Positions 1-8,387 of a DNA stretch of 64,000 bases are shown piece by piece. Within the stretch, counting starts at the first letter, position 1. Each line of letters begins with the position of its first letter. The position numbers were made by a program, and so were the translations under genes. Under the pieces are notes generated by a model. It was not told the origin of the DNA. It saw only the letters and a program-made list of their open reading frames with translations, and did no database searches. Location of the stretch: assembly GCA_902554135.1 (NCBI GenBank), contig CACDNJ010000001.1, positions 1 to 64,000 of the forward strand, in the 5' to 3' direction. The DNA comes from an uncultured Pelagibacteraceae bacterium (GTDB taxonomy: Bacteria; Pseudomonadota; Alphaproteobacteria; Pelagibacterales; Pelagibacteraceae).

Positions 1-1
1 A

Positions 2-802
2 ATTAAAACAAATAGTTTACATAACAAATATTTCATTATTTCTATATCACCATACACATTCATAATTTGTTTATTGTTATTCATTCTCAGAAAAAAAGTT
101 TTCATATACTTAAGAAGTGATGGTTATGAGGAATATAAATGCTATTCAAAATATTTTGGACCAATTATTTATCACACAATGTTCACAATAGCATCTTGGG
201 GATCAAGACTTATAGCTTGCAGAGCACATATATTAAAAGGAAAAAAAGGAATAGTGGTCTCACCCTCTCAACTCAATCAAAAATGGTTTGTTGATAGAAA
301 ACCTTCAAATTTAAAAAATATTAAACTTTTGTATGTAGGAAGAATTAAGATTGAAAAAGGTGTTTTGTCTCTTTTAAAAATTCTCAATGAAATAAAATTA
401 GATTTCACTATCTCAATTGTAAATTCAGAAAAATTTCATGATAAAAAGTTAGAAAGCGAAAAAGTAAAAATAGTTCATTTTCAAAATAAAAATGATTCTA
501 TTATCAAAATATATGATGATCATAATATTTTTATTTTACCATCTTATACCGAAGCCCATCCCCAGGTTTTAGATGAGTCTTTATCAAGATTAAGGCCAGT
601 CATTATTTTCCCAGAAATATCTCATGTTAAAAGAAATCGAGAGGGAATTTTTCTTGCTGAGAGAAAAGCAGAATCTTTATCAAAGAAAATAGAATATGTG
701 ATGAACGAGTATGAATTTATTCAAAAAAAAATGATGGAAAATAAGCTTCCAACTAAAGTGAACTTTTTACAAGAAATAACAGAAATCATTAGACAAAAAT
801 AG
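2..802 (+). CDS. Glycosyltransferase, GT4-like, 5'-truncated by the window edge
   Basis: The frame is open from base 2 without a stop, so the gene begins upstream; the first internal start-like codon (TTG at 74) is not a credible start. What is visible is the C-terminal half of a group 1 (GT4/GT-B) glycosyltransferase. A strand with 'LLYVGRIKIEKGV' opens the nucleotide-sugar-binding Rossmann domain, and 'LPSYTEAHPQVLDESLSRLRPVI' matches the family's conserved E-x7-E region that contacts the donor sugar. It probably adds a sugar to surface polysaccharide or lipopolysaccharide at the cytoplasmic membrane. It is followed after 2 bases by a sugar nucleotidyltransferase, so the two are likely one operon. 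Donor and acceptor cannot be told from the sequence. Confidence 0.8.
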   Translation: MKTNSLHNKYFIISISPYTFIICLLLFILRKKVFIYLRSDGYEEYKCYSKYFGPIIYHTMFTIASWGSRLIACRAHILKGKKGIVVSPSQLNQKWFVDRKPSNLKNIKLLYVGRIKIEKGVLSLLKILNEIKLDFTISIVNSEKFHDKKLESEKVKIVHFQNKNDSIIKIYDDHNIFILPSYTEAHPQVLDESLSRLRPVIIFPEISHVKRNREGIFLAERKAESLSKKIEYVMNEYEFIQKKMMENKLPTKVNFLQEITEIIRQK

Positions 803-804
803 AA

Positions 805-1515
805 ATGAAAGAAAAAACTGATACCAGAATTTTAATCCTTTGTGGTGGAAGAGGAAGAAGAATGGGAAAATACACGAAAAAAATCCCAAAACCTTTAGTT
901 AAAGTGGGAAAAATTCCAATTATTCAACACAAAATTAATTATTATAAAAGTCAGGGATTTAAAAATTTAACTTTTTGTGTTGGTTACAAGGCCAATGTGA
1001 TGAAAAAATTTTTAAAAAGAAAATATAAAAAACCTAACTTTTCAAATGCTGGAATTAATAGTGGTATTTTAAAAAGAATTTTTTTAGCTTCAAAAGGTTA
1101 TGATGCCACTTCCATAATTAGTTACGGCGATACATTGGCAAAAATTGATTTAAATGATTTATTGAGACAGCATAGAAAATCGAAGTCATTGATGTCTTTA
1201 GTTATTGCCCCTATAAGAAACCCTTTTGGTATTGTAAAATGGAATTTAAAAAATAGAATTACTTCCTTCGAGGAAAAACCTATGTTAAATCATTTTATTG
1301 GTTATGCAGTAATAGAGCCAAATATTTTTAAGTATTTGAACAAAAATATAATAAATTCAAAAGACGGTCTTGGAATGGTTAAAGCCATTAAGCTATTAGT
1401 TTCTAAGAGACTTGTTAGTGTATATAAATATAATGGTCTTCAACTGACCGTTAATTCTATTAGCGAGTTAAAGGAAGCAAGGAGTAAAATTGGAAAATAC
1501 ATCACTTTTAGTTAA
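805..1515 (+). CDS. Sugar-phosphate nucleotidyltransferase
   Basis: This 236-residue protein belongs to the NTP_transferase (glucose-1-phosphate cytidylyl/thymidylyltransferase-like) family. The N-terminal signature 'ILCGGRGRRMGKYTKKIPKPLVKVG' carries the G-G-x-G-x-R nucleotide loop and the KPLV lysine that binds the sugar phosphate; 'ISYGDTLA' matches the metal-binding aspartate strand and 'FEEKP' the sugar-binding loop. It should make an NDP-sugar from NTP and a sugar 1-phosphate for the neighbouring glycosyltransferases and the SDR enzyme. The ATG lies 2 bases after the upstream gene. Its 3' end overlaps the next gene by 26 bases, which suggests translational coupling. The glucose-1-phosphate cytidylyltransferase subfamily is the best guess, but base and sugar specificity are not proven. 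Confidence 0.85.
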   Translation: MKEKTDTRILILCGGRGRRMGKYTKKIPKPLVKVGKIPIIQHKINYYKSQGFKNLTFCVGYKANVMKKFLKRKYKKPNFSNAGINSGILKRIFLASKGYDATSIISYGDTLAKIDLNDLLRQHRKSKSLMSLVIAPIRNPFGIVKWNLKNRITSFEEKPMLNHFIGYAVIEPNIFKYLNKNIINSKDGLGMVKAIKLLVSKRLVSVYKYNGLQLTVNSISELKEARSKIGKYITFS

Positions 1516-2482
1516 AAATTTTAAAAACAAAAAAGTTCTTGTTACAGGTGGGGCAGGGTTTATTGGTTCTCACTTAGTAAAAAAACTTTTACAATTAAAT
1601 GCAAAAGTTACAGTAGTAGTTAAATACAATAGTATTATAGACTGTCCGAGAATAGCCGAGGTTTGGGACAAGATTAATGTTGTTGAAGCCGATTTAAGAA
1701 ATACTGATTCTACTTTACAATTTAAAGGCAGAAAATTTGATTACATATTTCATTTAGCAGCATATAACCATGTGGGAGACAGTTTCATTCATGTTCATGA
1801 AACAATGAGCTCTAATTTATTATCAACTACAAATTTATTAGATCATGGTCCAAATTATAAAAAATTCATTCATATTGGTTCATCAGAAATATACGGATTA
1901 CAAAAAAAATTACCTTTTAGAGTTGAAGAAATACCACAACCCATGTCTCCCTATGCAATAGGAAAGTACTCTAGTGAACTTTATTCAATATTAAAAAGTA
2001 GACAGACGGGAAAGAAAATAATTTGTATAAGACCTTTTAATACTTTTGGTCCATTTCAAAGTGAAAAAGCTATAATTCCAGAAATAATTATTAAATGTCT
2101 TTTAGGAAAAGACATAGTAACAACCCCGGGTCAGCAAACGAGAGAGTTTAACTATGTTTCTAATATTATAGAAGGTTTATTAATAATAACTTTAAAAATT
2201 AACAGCTCATATAAACCCATAAACTTAGGCAGCAATAAACCGATACAAATAAAATCTTTAGTAAAAAAAATACACAAGTTCACAAATTCAAAATCAAAAC
2301 TAAAAATTGGAAAGAAAAAATATAGACCTAATGAAATTTGGAAAATGCAGGCGGACAACAGGTTTGTTATTCAAAAAACAAACTGGAGACCCCAAATAAA
2401 ATTAGATGAGGGGCTTCAGATTTCTATAAATTGGTACCGAAGGTTTATTCAGACTTATTATAGAAGAAAGAATTCTATTTAA
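1490..2482 (+). CDS. NAD-dependent epimerase/dehydratase (extended SDR)
   Basis: An extended short-chain dehydrogenase of 330 residues. The Rossmann motif GGAGFIG lies near residue 20, and the catalytic Y-x3-K is in 'SPYAIGKYSSELY' near residue 155, with a preceding Ser pair in 'HIGSSEIYG'. 'IRPFNTFGPFQSEKAIIPEII' is typical of the nucleotide-sugar 4,6-dehydratase/4-epimerase group. It probably converts the NDP-sugar made by the upstream enzyme. The start is TTG at 1490, placed inside the upstream gene with GGAG 6 bases before it; no ATG occurs before the Rossmann motif. The 3' end overlaps the convergent gene by 8 bases. The exact reaction (epimerase or dehydratase) is not determined. Confidence 0.85.
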   Translation: MENTSLLVKNFKNKKVLVTGGAGFIGSHLVKKLLQLNAKVTVVVKYNSIIDCPRIAEVWDKINVVEADLRNTDSTLQFKGRKFDYIFHLAAYNHVGDSFIHVHETMSSNLLSTTNLLDHGPNYKKFIHIGSSEIYGLQKKLPFRVEEIPQPMSPYAIGKYSSELYSILKSRQTGKKIICIRPFNTFGPFQSEKAIIPEIIIKCLLGKDIVTTPGQQTREFNYVSNIIEGLLIITLKINSSYKPINLGSNKPIQIKSLVKKIHKFTNSKSKLKIGKKKYRPNEIWKMQADNRFVIQKTNWRPQIKLDEGLQISINWYRRFIQTYYRRKNSI

Positions 2483-3638
2483 TAATCTTTTGGTATTTTA
2501 AATATATTTTTGAAGATCCAAATTTATTTTTTACAGTATTCAAGGAATTTTTAGACAATGTATTTGAAAATCTTTTGTCCTCTTTTAACCGTAGAATTAC
2601 TTTAATAAGTTCTTTGTTATTTGAGAAAACACCAATATCTTTGTTTTTTTTAAATAGGTCCTTTATAAAAGACTCTTTGCTCGCAACAGTTGGAATGCCA
2701 TAGCTCATATAATTCAAAATTTTGTTCTGAAAACCGGTAGCTATTTTTACATTACAAACTCCACATATACTGTTAGTAAAAACTGATTTTAGATTAGAAA
2801 TTGGACCATGTACTATTACATTTCGATAAAACTTAAAGAAAAATTTGTCAAAAGTATTTATTTTTCCAATAATATGAAATTTTATATCAGGATACTTTTC
2901 ATTTAATCTTGGTAGAATTTTCTTAGAAAATTCACGGCATGCAAGTTTATTGGGAAGATAATTTATGTTTCCTAAAAAAATAATCTTATTGTTACTTTTT
3001 TTAAATTTAAAAATTTTCTTCTGAATATCAAATGTATTTTCTACTATAGCAATTTTATCTTTATCAATAAATTTTCTCGCCTCAAACAATTCCTTTCTCG
3101 ATATAAACACAATCTTATCAAATTGATTCGAGACTTCCTTTTCGTACCTTTTCATTAAAAATCTTTCCAAAATATACAAGTATTTTAGAGGGTTAACTAT
3201 TGATAGACTTTTTATTATTTGTTGATCTCTTACAGAAACCAGGTCTGTCATCTCAAGAATTGTTTTTCCTCTAAATTCCGAGGGAAGATACTGACAACAT
3301 CTTATTAAATGAAAAATTATTGTGTCATAATTATCTTTATTATCATCAATAAAATTAGCCATCTCTTTAGAGAAAAAATAACCATTTTGCAGTGGTTTTA
3401 GTTTAAGAAGTGAAAGAAACATATTAAACAATCTAGAAAAAAAATTTATTTGAAACCTCGTTTCTTCATTGCAAAAATTTATTTTTTTTCTATTTATTTT
3501 TGGATTTTGGTCAATGCACGCGATATCAATTTTGTTTTTTTTAGATAACGATTTAAGAATACTTAAAGCTCTCTTCTCTTTTCCGTCTAAGGTTTCTAAA
3601 GACAAAGGCGCAGATGAAACAAAGAGTATTTTACCCAT
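2475..3638 (-). CDS. Glycosyltransferase family 4 protein
   Basis: A 387-residue GT-B glycosyltransferase. The N-terminus 'MGKILFVSSAPLSLETLDGKEKRALSILKSLS' is an acceptor domain with the glycine-rich turn typical of GT4 enzymes. The C-terminal domain has 'IIFLGNINYLPNK' and 'FHIIGK', followed by 'ATGFQNKILNYMSYGIPTVAS', which corresponds to the donor-binding loop and the K-x2-E-x-M-A-like segment (here K-I-L-N-Y-M-S). It resembles sugar transferases of exopolysaccharide clusters. It is convergent with the SDR gene, with an 8-base overlap and no terminator between them. Its start is about 50 bases from tRNA-Val on the other strand, so it is the last surface-sugar gene on this side. The substrate is unknown. 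Confidence 0.85.
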   Translation of the reverse strand: MGKILFVSSAPLSLETLDGKEKRALSILKSLSKKNKIDIACIDQNPKINRKKINFCNEETRFQINFFSRLFNMFLSLLKLKPLQNGYFFSKEMANFIDDNKDNYDTIIFHLIRCCQYLPSEFRGKTILEMTDLVSVRDQQIIKSLSIVNPLKYLYILERFLMKRYEKEVSNQFDKIVFISRKELFEARKFIDKDKIAIVENTFDIQKKIFKFKKSNNKIIFLGNINYLPNKLACREFSKKILPRLNEKYPDIKFHIIGKINTFDKFFFKFYRNVIVHGPISNLKSVFTNSICGVCNVKIATGFQNKILNYMSYGIPTVASKESFIKDLFKKNKDIGVFSNNKELIKVILRLKEDKRFSNTLSKNSLNTVKNKFGSSKIYLKYQKIIK

Positions 3639-3690
3639 GAAAAATATATGTTATATCAAATATTTATTTAAATTAAACAATCTTATCGTT

Positions 3691-3765
3691 GGGCGTGTAG
3701 TTCAGTGGTAGAACGCTTCGTTGACATCGAAGAGGCCATAAGTTCAATTCTTATCACGCCCACCA
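3691..3765 (+). tRNA. tRNA-Val (GAC)
   Basis: A full cloverleaf: acceptor GGGCGTG pairs with CACGCCC, the anticodon stem is CTTCG/CGAAG with loop TTGACAT, so the anticodon is GAC (valine). The T-arm contains TTCAATT and the CCA end is encoded. Total 75 nt. It lies 65 bases upstream of the 5S rRNA in the same direction, so one transcript could carry both. Confidence 0.95.
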
Positions 3766-3830
3766 AAACCCTCCCTCAAATCTATCTTTTCAGCTATTTA
3801 CAATTATAAATAAAAATATTATAAGTTTTT

Positions 3831-3946
3831 GCCTGGTGATTATTGCGAAGGGGTCATACCCGATCCCATTCCGAACTCGGAAGTCAAGCCCTTCAGCGCC
3901 GATGGTACTTTACCTTAAGGTATGGGAGAGTAGGTCGTTGCCAGGC
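3831..3946 (+). rRNA. rrf: 5S ribosomal RNA
   Basis: The segment begins GCCTGG and ends CCAGGC, which form helix I. It contains the highly conserved 5S core 'CCGATCCCATTCCGAACTCGG' region and the late 'GGGAGAGTAGGTCG' segment. Length is about 116-119 nt, with ends uncertain by 1-2 bases. No 23S or 16S sequence lies upstream in the window; the upstream neighbours are tRNA-Val and a polysaccharide cluster, so this 5S is separated from the large rRNAs. The ribosomal protein gene rpmJ starts about 7 bases after it. Confidence 0.95.
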
Positions 3947-3953
3947 TAACATT

Positions 3954-4079
3954 ATGAAGATTGCTAGTTCACTTAAATCGTTAAAGAAAAGAGACCTTGA
4001 TTCTAAATTGGTTAGAAGAAGAGGTAAAGTTTACGTTATTAATAAAAAAAAGCCTAAGTTCAAAGCTAGGCAGGGTTAG
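3954..4079 (+). CDS. rpmJ: 50S ribosomal protein L36
   Basis: A 41-residue basic protein, '[14 protein letters not shown]...', ending KPKFKARQG, which is the alphaproteobacterial L36. It has no cysteines, so it is the zinc-independent form. An in-frame start at 3843 would lie inside the 5S rRNA and is rejected; the ATG at 3954 gives exactly the expected length. The start sits about 7 bases after the 5S 3' end with no clear Shine-Dalgarno apart from AGGC, which belongs to the 5S itself. Translation may therefore interact with 5S maturation. The next gene, pntA, follows after 9 bases. Confidence 0.95.
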   Translation: MKIASSLKSLKKRDLDSKLVRRRGKVYVINKKKPKFKARQG

Positions 4080-4088
4080 TTTTTTTTG

Positions 4089-5189
4089 ATGAACGTAGGA
4101 TCAACAAAAGAAAAAAATCCAGAGAAAAGAATTTCTATTACTCCCGATACCTCAAAAAGCTTAAAAGGTTTAGGGTTAAATGTTTTTTTGGAAAAAGGAT
4201 ATGGAGAAAGCTTGGGTTATAAAGACCATGAATACAAAGATAAAGGGGCTCAAATTTTAAATGATGCAAAGGAAGTTTTATCTAAATCAAATTTAATATG
4301 TAAGGTAAACTTACCCAGCGAAGAAGAATTTAAAAACATTAAAGAAAATTCAAGTTTAATTGTATCAAATTATAATTATGAAAAAGATAAACAAAATCAC
4401 CAAAATTTTTATTTAAAAAGTAAAATTAATATTTTTGCTTTAAATTTATTACCTAGAATAACAAGAGCACAATCAATGGATGTTCTTTCATCGCAAGCTA
4501 ACCTTGCGGGATACAGAGCGGTTATAGAGTCAATCTATGAATATGAAAAAGCTGTCCCCATGATGATGACTGCTGCGGGCACTGTTCCAGCTGCCAAAGT
4601 TTTAGTGATTGGTGCTGGAGTAGCTGGTTTACAAGCCATCGCAACCGCTAAGAGACTAGGGGCAATAGTTTCGGCTACAGACGTTAGATTAACAGCAAAG
4701 GAACAAGTTGAGAGTTTAGGAGGTAAATTTTTAACAGTTGAAGGTTCAGAAAATCTAGAAACTAAAGGTGGCTACGCCAAAGAGGCCGGGGAAGACTTTA
4801 AAAAGAAACAAGCACAAATGTTAGAGAATGCTGCTTCAAAGAGCGATATCATTATTTGCACCGCGCTAATCCCTGGAAAGCCAGCACCCAGAATTATTAA
4901 CGAAAAAATGATTGATAATATGAAATCAGGATCAGTTGTTTTTGATTTAGCTGTTACACAGGGAGGAAATGCTGCTTATTCAGAAACAGATAAAATAGTT
5001 GTTAAAAAAGGAGTTAAAATAATCGGAATAAGCAATGTCATGAATAAACTGCCTCTTACCGCATCAAATTTATATGCTAAAAATATATTTAGCTTTGTTA
5101 GGAATCTATACAACAAAGATAAAAAAGAATTTGTTATAAACATGGAAGACGAAATAATAAAAAATACTTTAGTAAAAGGGAGTAACTAG
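4089..5189 (+). CDS. pntA: NAD(P) transhydrogenase subunit alpha part 1
   Basis: This is the soluble NAD(H)-binding dI component (366 residues) of the proton-translocating transhydrogenase. The N-terminus 'MNVGSTKEKNPEKRISITPDT' matches the family's M-K-I-G-x-x-K-E start, which supports the ATG at 4089 over the TTG three bases earlier. The Rossmann loop GAGVAGLQAIATAKRLGA is near residue 178. It reduces NADP+ with NADH using the proton gradient, together with the two membrane subunits encoded directly downstream (1 base, then a 4-base overlap). The division of alpha into two genes is the usual arrangement in many alphaproteobacteria. Confidence 0.95.
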   Translation: MNVGSTKEKNPEKRISITPDTSKSLKGLGLNVFLEKGYGESLGYKDHEYKDKGAQILNDAKEVLSKSNLICKVNLPSEEEFKNIKENSSLIVSNYNYEKDKQNHQNFYLKSKINIFALNLLPRITRAQSMDVLSSQANLAGYRAVIESIYEYEKAVPMMMTAAGTVPAAKVLVIGAGVAGLQAIATAKRLGAIVSATDVRLTAKEQVESLGGKFLTVEGSENLETKGGYAKEAGEDFKKKQAQMLENAASKSDIIICTALIPGKPAPRIINEKMIDNMKSGSVVFDLAVTQGGNAAYSETDKIVVKKGVKIIGISNVMNKLPLTASNLYAKNIFSFVRNLYNKDKKEFVINMEDEIIKNTLVKGSN

Positions 5190-5190
5190 T

Positions 5191-5502
5191 ATGGAAATTG
5201 ATCCATTTATCTTCAGGTTTAGCATATTTATTTTGTCAATTTTTGTTGGATATTATGTTGTTTGGAGCGTGACACCATCTCTACACACTCCATTAATGTC
5301 AGTAACTAATGCAATATCTTCGGTAATTATCGTTGGTGCAATAATTGCGTCACTAGCAAGTTCATCAGGTAATATTTTTGAGACTTCAAATATTTTTGGC
5401 TTTTTGGCAATAATTTTGGCTGCCGTTAATATATTCGGTGGTTTTTTGGTTACTCAAAGAATGCTTCAAATGTACAAAAAAAAGAAAAAAGATAAAAAAT
5501 GA
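5191..5502 (+). CDS. pntA2: NAD(P) transhydrogenase subunit alpha part 2
   Basis: A 103-residue membrane protein with about four hydrophobic segments. 'VTPSLHTPLMSVTNAISSVIIVGA' is the signature of the PntA C-terminal (dII) membrane domain, including the conserved histidine-proline-leucine stretch. It forms part of the proton channel with PntB. It starts 1 base after pntA part 1 and its stop overlaps the pntB start in ATGA, so the three subunits are translationally coupled. The C-terminus is a lysine-rich cytoplasmic tail. Confidence 0.95.
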   Translation: MEIDPFIFRFSIFILSIFVGYYVVWSVTPSLHTPLMSVTNAISSVIIVGAIIASLASSSGNIFETSNIFGFLAIILAAVNIFGGFLVTQRMLQMYKKKKKDKK

Positions 5503-6896
5503 TCTCAGCTAATTTATCAGCAATATTTTATTTAATTTCTGGAATACTTTTTATTCTTGCACTAAGAGGTTTGTCTTCACCCGAAACATCTAGACAGGGT
5601 AATTTTTTTGGAATTTTAGGAATGATAATTGCTATTACTGTTACATTTTTAACAGTAGGTAATTTTTCAACTGCGATAAATTATGTATTACTATTTTTGG
5701 TAATTGGAGGTGCTATAGGAGCTTTTATTGCCTTCAGAATACCGATGACTGCAATGCCAGAGTTAGTAGCTGGTTTTCACAGTCTCGTAGGTCTTGCGGC
5801 AGTTTTTGTGGCCATATCAGCTTTTTTAAATCCTCAAGCTTTTAATCTTGGTTCACCAGGCGATATTAAACTTGCAAGTTTAGTTGAAATGTCAATTGGT
5901 GCTGCAGTAGGAGCAATTACTTTTTCGGGATCAATAATAGCTTTCTTAAAACTTCGAGGAATAATGTCCGGTTCACCAATAACTTTTATAGGACAGCACT
6001 TTGTTAACCTAATACTAGGAATATCAATTTTTGTATTAATTTATTATTTATGCACAACTCAATCAGAAAGTTTCTTTTGGGGCATGATCACAATATCTTT
6101 CTTAATTGGAGTTTTATTAATTATTCCAATTGGTGGAGCAGATATGCCTGTAGTCATCTCTATGCTCAATTCGTATTCTGGTTGGGCTGCTGCTGGAATT
6201 GGATTTACTTTAGAAAATACCGCACTAATTATAACTGGAGCTTTAGTAGGATCTTCCGGAGCAATATTGTCATACATAATGTGCAAAGGTATGAATAGAT
6301 CTTTTTTTAGTGTCATCCTAGGTGGATTTGGAGGAGACTCAACTACTGGTAAGGAAAAGAAAAAAGATCAAAAACCAGTTAAGAGCGGTAATGCTGAAGA
6401 TGCAGCCTTCTTATTAAAAAATGCTTCTTCAGTAATTATAGTTCCTGGATATGGCATGGCTGTTGCACAAGCTCAGCATGCACTAAGAGAAATGGTTGAT
6501 GCTTTAAAGAAAAATGACATTAAAGTTTCTTATGCTGTACATCCAGTAGCCGGAAGAATGCCAGGACACATGAATGTTTTATTAGCCGAAGCAAATGTTC
6601 CTTACGATGAAGTTTTTGAACTCGATGATATCAACAATGATTTTGCAAACACCGACGTTGCATTTGTAATAGGTGCTAATGACGTAACAAATCCTGTGGC
6701 CAAAACTGATCCCCAAAGCCCTATTTATGGAATGCCAGTTTTAGATGTGGAAAAGTGTAAATCAGTTTTGTTTGTCAAAAGAAGTCTATCACCAGGTTAT
6801 GCAGGGGTCGATAATGAGCTTTTTTATAGAGAGAATACCCTTATGTTATTTGCTGACGCTAAAAAAATGACAGAAGATATTGTTAAAAATATTTAA
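5499..6896 (+). CDS. pntB: NAD(P) transhydrogenase subunit beta
   Basis: A 465-residue protein. The N-terminal ~270 residues form the membrane domain (about eight to nine hydrophobic segments, with 'AGFHSLVGLAAV' holding the conserved channel histidine). The C-terminal ~180 residues are the NADP(H)-binding dIII domain with GYGMAVAQAQHA, 'HPVAGRMPGHMNVLLAEA' and 'GANDVTNPVA'. It completes the transhydrogenase, which supplies NADPH at the cytoplasmic membrane. The start overlaps the stop of the preceding subunit by 4 bases, and the transaldolase gene follows after 2 bases. Confidence 0.96.
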   Translation: MISANLSAIFYLISGILFILALRGLSSPETSRQGNFFGILGMIIAITVTFLTVGNFSTAINYVLLFLVIGGAIGAFIAFRIPMTAMPELVAGFHSLVGLAAVFVAISAFLNPQAFNLGSPGDIKLASLVEMSIGAAVGAITFSGSIIAFLKLRGIMSGSPITFIGQHFVNLILGISIFVLIYYLCTTQSESFFWGMITISFLIGVLLIIPIGGADMPVVISMLNSYSGWAAAGIGFTLENTALIITGALVGSSGAILSYIMCKGMNRSFFSVILGGFGGDSTTGKEKKKDQKPVKSGNAEDAAFLLKNASSVIIVPGYGMAVAQAQHALREMVDALKKNDIKVSYAVHPVAGRMPGHMNVLLAEANVPYDEVFELDDINNDFANTDVAFVIGANDVTNPVAKTDPQSPIYGMPVLDVEKCKSVLFVKRSLSPGYAGVDNELFYRENTLMLFADAKKMTEDIVKNI

Positions 6897-6898
6897 GC

Positions 6899-7600
6899 AT
6901 GTCTAAAACAAAAATATTTTGTGATATCGCTGATAGTAAAACAATAAAAAAGTTTAATAAAAAATCAATTGTTGATGGTTTCACCACCAACCCAAGCTTA
7001 ATGCGTAAAGCAGGAGCTAAGAGTTATGAAAAATATTCAAAACTTCTTTTAAAAATTTGTAGAAAAAAACCAATTTCGTTAGAGGTTTTTGCTGATAATT
7101 TTAACGAAATGGAAAAACAGGCTTTAAAAATAAATTCTTGGGGAAAAAATATTTATGTAAAAATTCCCGTGATTAACAGTAAAGGAAAGTTTACAGGACA
7201 ATTAATTAAGAAATTAAATAAAAAAAAGATTAAACTTAATATTACAGCAGTTTATACGGTTGCTCAGGTCAGGATAATCAACAGATGCCTTGATAATAAA
7301 ACAAAGTCTATAATTTCGATTTTTTCAGGTCGTATGGCAGATGTAGGAAAAGACCCTGTTCCAATCATTAAAAAAGCAGTTCAAATGACAAAAAGCAAAA
7401 ATAAAGTTGAGATTCTATGGGCTAGCACAAGAGAGCCTTACAACTATACACAGGCTCAACAACTAGGCTGTCAAATTATAACTATGCCGCCAAAGGTGAT
7501 TGAAAAAGTTTCTAATTTTGGAAAATCGTTTGATCGGCTAACCAAAGATACGGTTAAGGCTTTTCTACAAGATAGCAGAAAATCAAGATTTAAAATCTAA
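6899..7600 (+). CDS. tal: Transaldolase (TalC/fructose-6-phosphate aldolase-like)
   Basis: A 233-residue member of the small transaldolase family. 'FCDIADSKTIKKF' and 'VDGFTTNPSLMRKAG' are the N-terminal barrel motifs, and the Schiff-base lysine is Lys88 in 'GKNIYVKIPV'. 'LWASTREPYNYTQAQQLGC' and 'ITMPPKV' are late barrel motifs. It moves a three-carbon unit between sugar phosphates in the pentose phosphate pathway, which fits a transketolase gene elsewhere in this window. It follows pntB after 2 bases and shares a 4-base CTAA stop overlap with the convergent hydratase gene. The distinction between transaldolase and fructose-6-phosphate aldolase is not settled by sequence alone. Confidence 0.85.
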   Translation: MSKTKIFCDIADSKTIKKFNKKSIVDGFTTNPSLMRKAGAKSYEKYSKLLLKICRKKPISLEVFADNFNEMEKQALKINSWGKNIYVKIPVINSKGKFTGQLIKKLNKKKIKLNITAVYTVAQVRIINRCLDNKTKSIISIFSGRMADVGKDPVPIIKKAVQMTKSKNKVEILWASTREPYNYTQAQQLGCQIITMPPKVIEKVSNFGKSFDRLTKDTVKAFLQDSRKSRFKI

Positions 7601-8358
7601 ATAAAATCTAAGTTTATTTTTCCTAGAGTCTTAAAATTAACTTTAATTTTATCACCTTTGTTTATTTTCATCGGTTGAATTACCGATCCAGTCATAAACC
7701 AGTCTCCCTTTTTAAAAGTAACAGGATTACTTTTAAATTCATTAACAATACATTTAATAGCTTCAGTTGGATGGGCTCTTTTTTCCCAAGCCCCGGTTTT
7801 TTTTCCATTTAAATCAACCTCAACCTCTATTGAATTTAAATCAATATTATCAAGATTTTGAATCTTATTTCCAACAACAATAGCACCAGCTCCACCATTA
7901 TCCGCAACATTTAAAAACATTAGTTCTTGGCTATTTAAATTTTTTTTAGAATCAGGCTTAACACGTGTTGAAACTAATTCTAGAGAAATGAAAACTTCAT
8001 AATTACCTTTTCTATCTTCAGCCCCAGGAACCATTTTGGTATCTTCTAAGAATTTTAAAGCAAATTCACATTCAAGAATACAGAGCGGAACCTTGCTGTA
8101 TTGAATTTTTAAAGGATTCATCAAAACGGTTTCATTTATAATTTTTCCAATCATGGGACCATCAACCTTTGCACCATCTTGTAATTTCTTAGTTACCATA
8201 CCAATTTTCCAGCCTACGGTTTTTTTCTTTAGAACTTTATGAAATTGTTCTTGTATTAAATGTGAATCTTTTCTGCTCTTTGGAAAATCTTCCGGTTTAA
8301 CATCTATTAAGTCTTTTTTTATCCATGCATCTGCTAATTTTTCTGCTAATGTATTCAT
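7597..8358 (-). CDS. 2-keto-4-pentenoate hydratase (MhpD/FAH superfamily)
   Basis: A 253-residue protein of the fumarylacetoacetate hydrolase-like superfamily, closest to the MhpD/2-oxopent-4-enoate hydratase and 4-oxalocrotonate decarboxylase group. 'GWKIGMVTKKLQ' and 'GPMIGKI' match the N-terminal motifs; 'LECEFALKF' provides the paired acidic metal ligands, and 'DWFMTGSVIQPMKINKGDKI' is the typical C-terminal 'G-S-x-x-P-x-x-v-x-x-G-D' end. It may hydrate an aromatic or amino-acid breakdown product, but no other meta-cleavage genes are nearby, so the physiological substrate is unknown. The gene is on its own, divergent from the TPR glycosyltransferase gene with about 30 bases between starts. 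Confidence 0.8.
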   Translation of the reverse strand: MNTLAEKLADAWIKKDLIDVKPEDFPKSRKDSHLIQEQFHKVLKKKTVGWKIGMVTKKLQDGAKVDGPMIGKIINETVLMNPLKIQYSKVPLCILECEFALKFLEDTKMVPGAEDRKGNYEVFISLELVSTRVKPDSKKNLNSQELMFLNVADNGGAGAIVVGNKIQNLDNIDLNSIEVEVDLNGKKTGAWEKRAHPTEAIKCIVNEFKSNPVTFKKGDWFMTGSVIQPMKINKGDKIKVNFKTLGKINLDFI

Positions 8359-8387
8359 GGTAATAAATAATCACATGAATCTAGAAT

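Noticed and set aside
3843..3953. In-frame upstream start for rpmJ inside the 5S rRNA
   Set aside because: This stretch is 5S rRNA; the ATG at 3954 gives the standard 41-residue L36.
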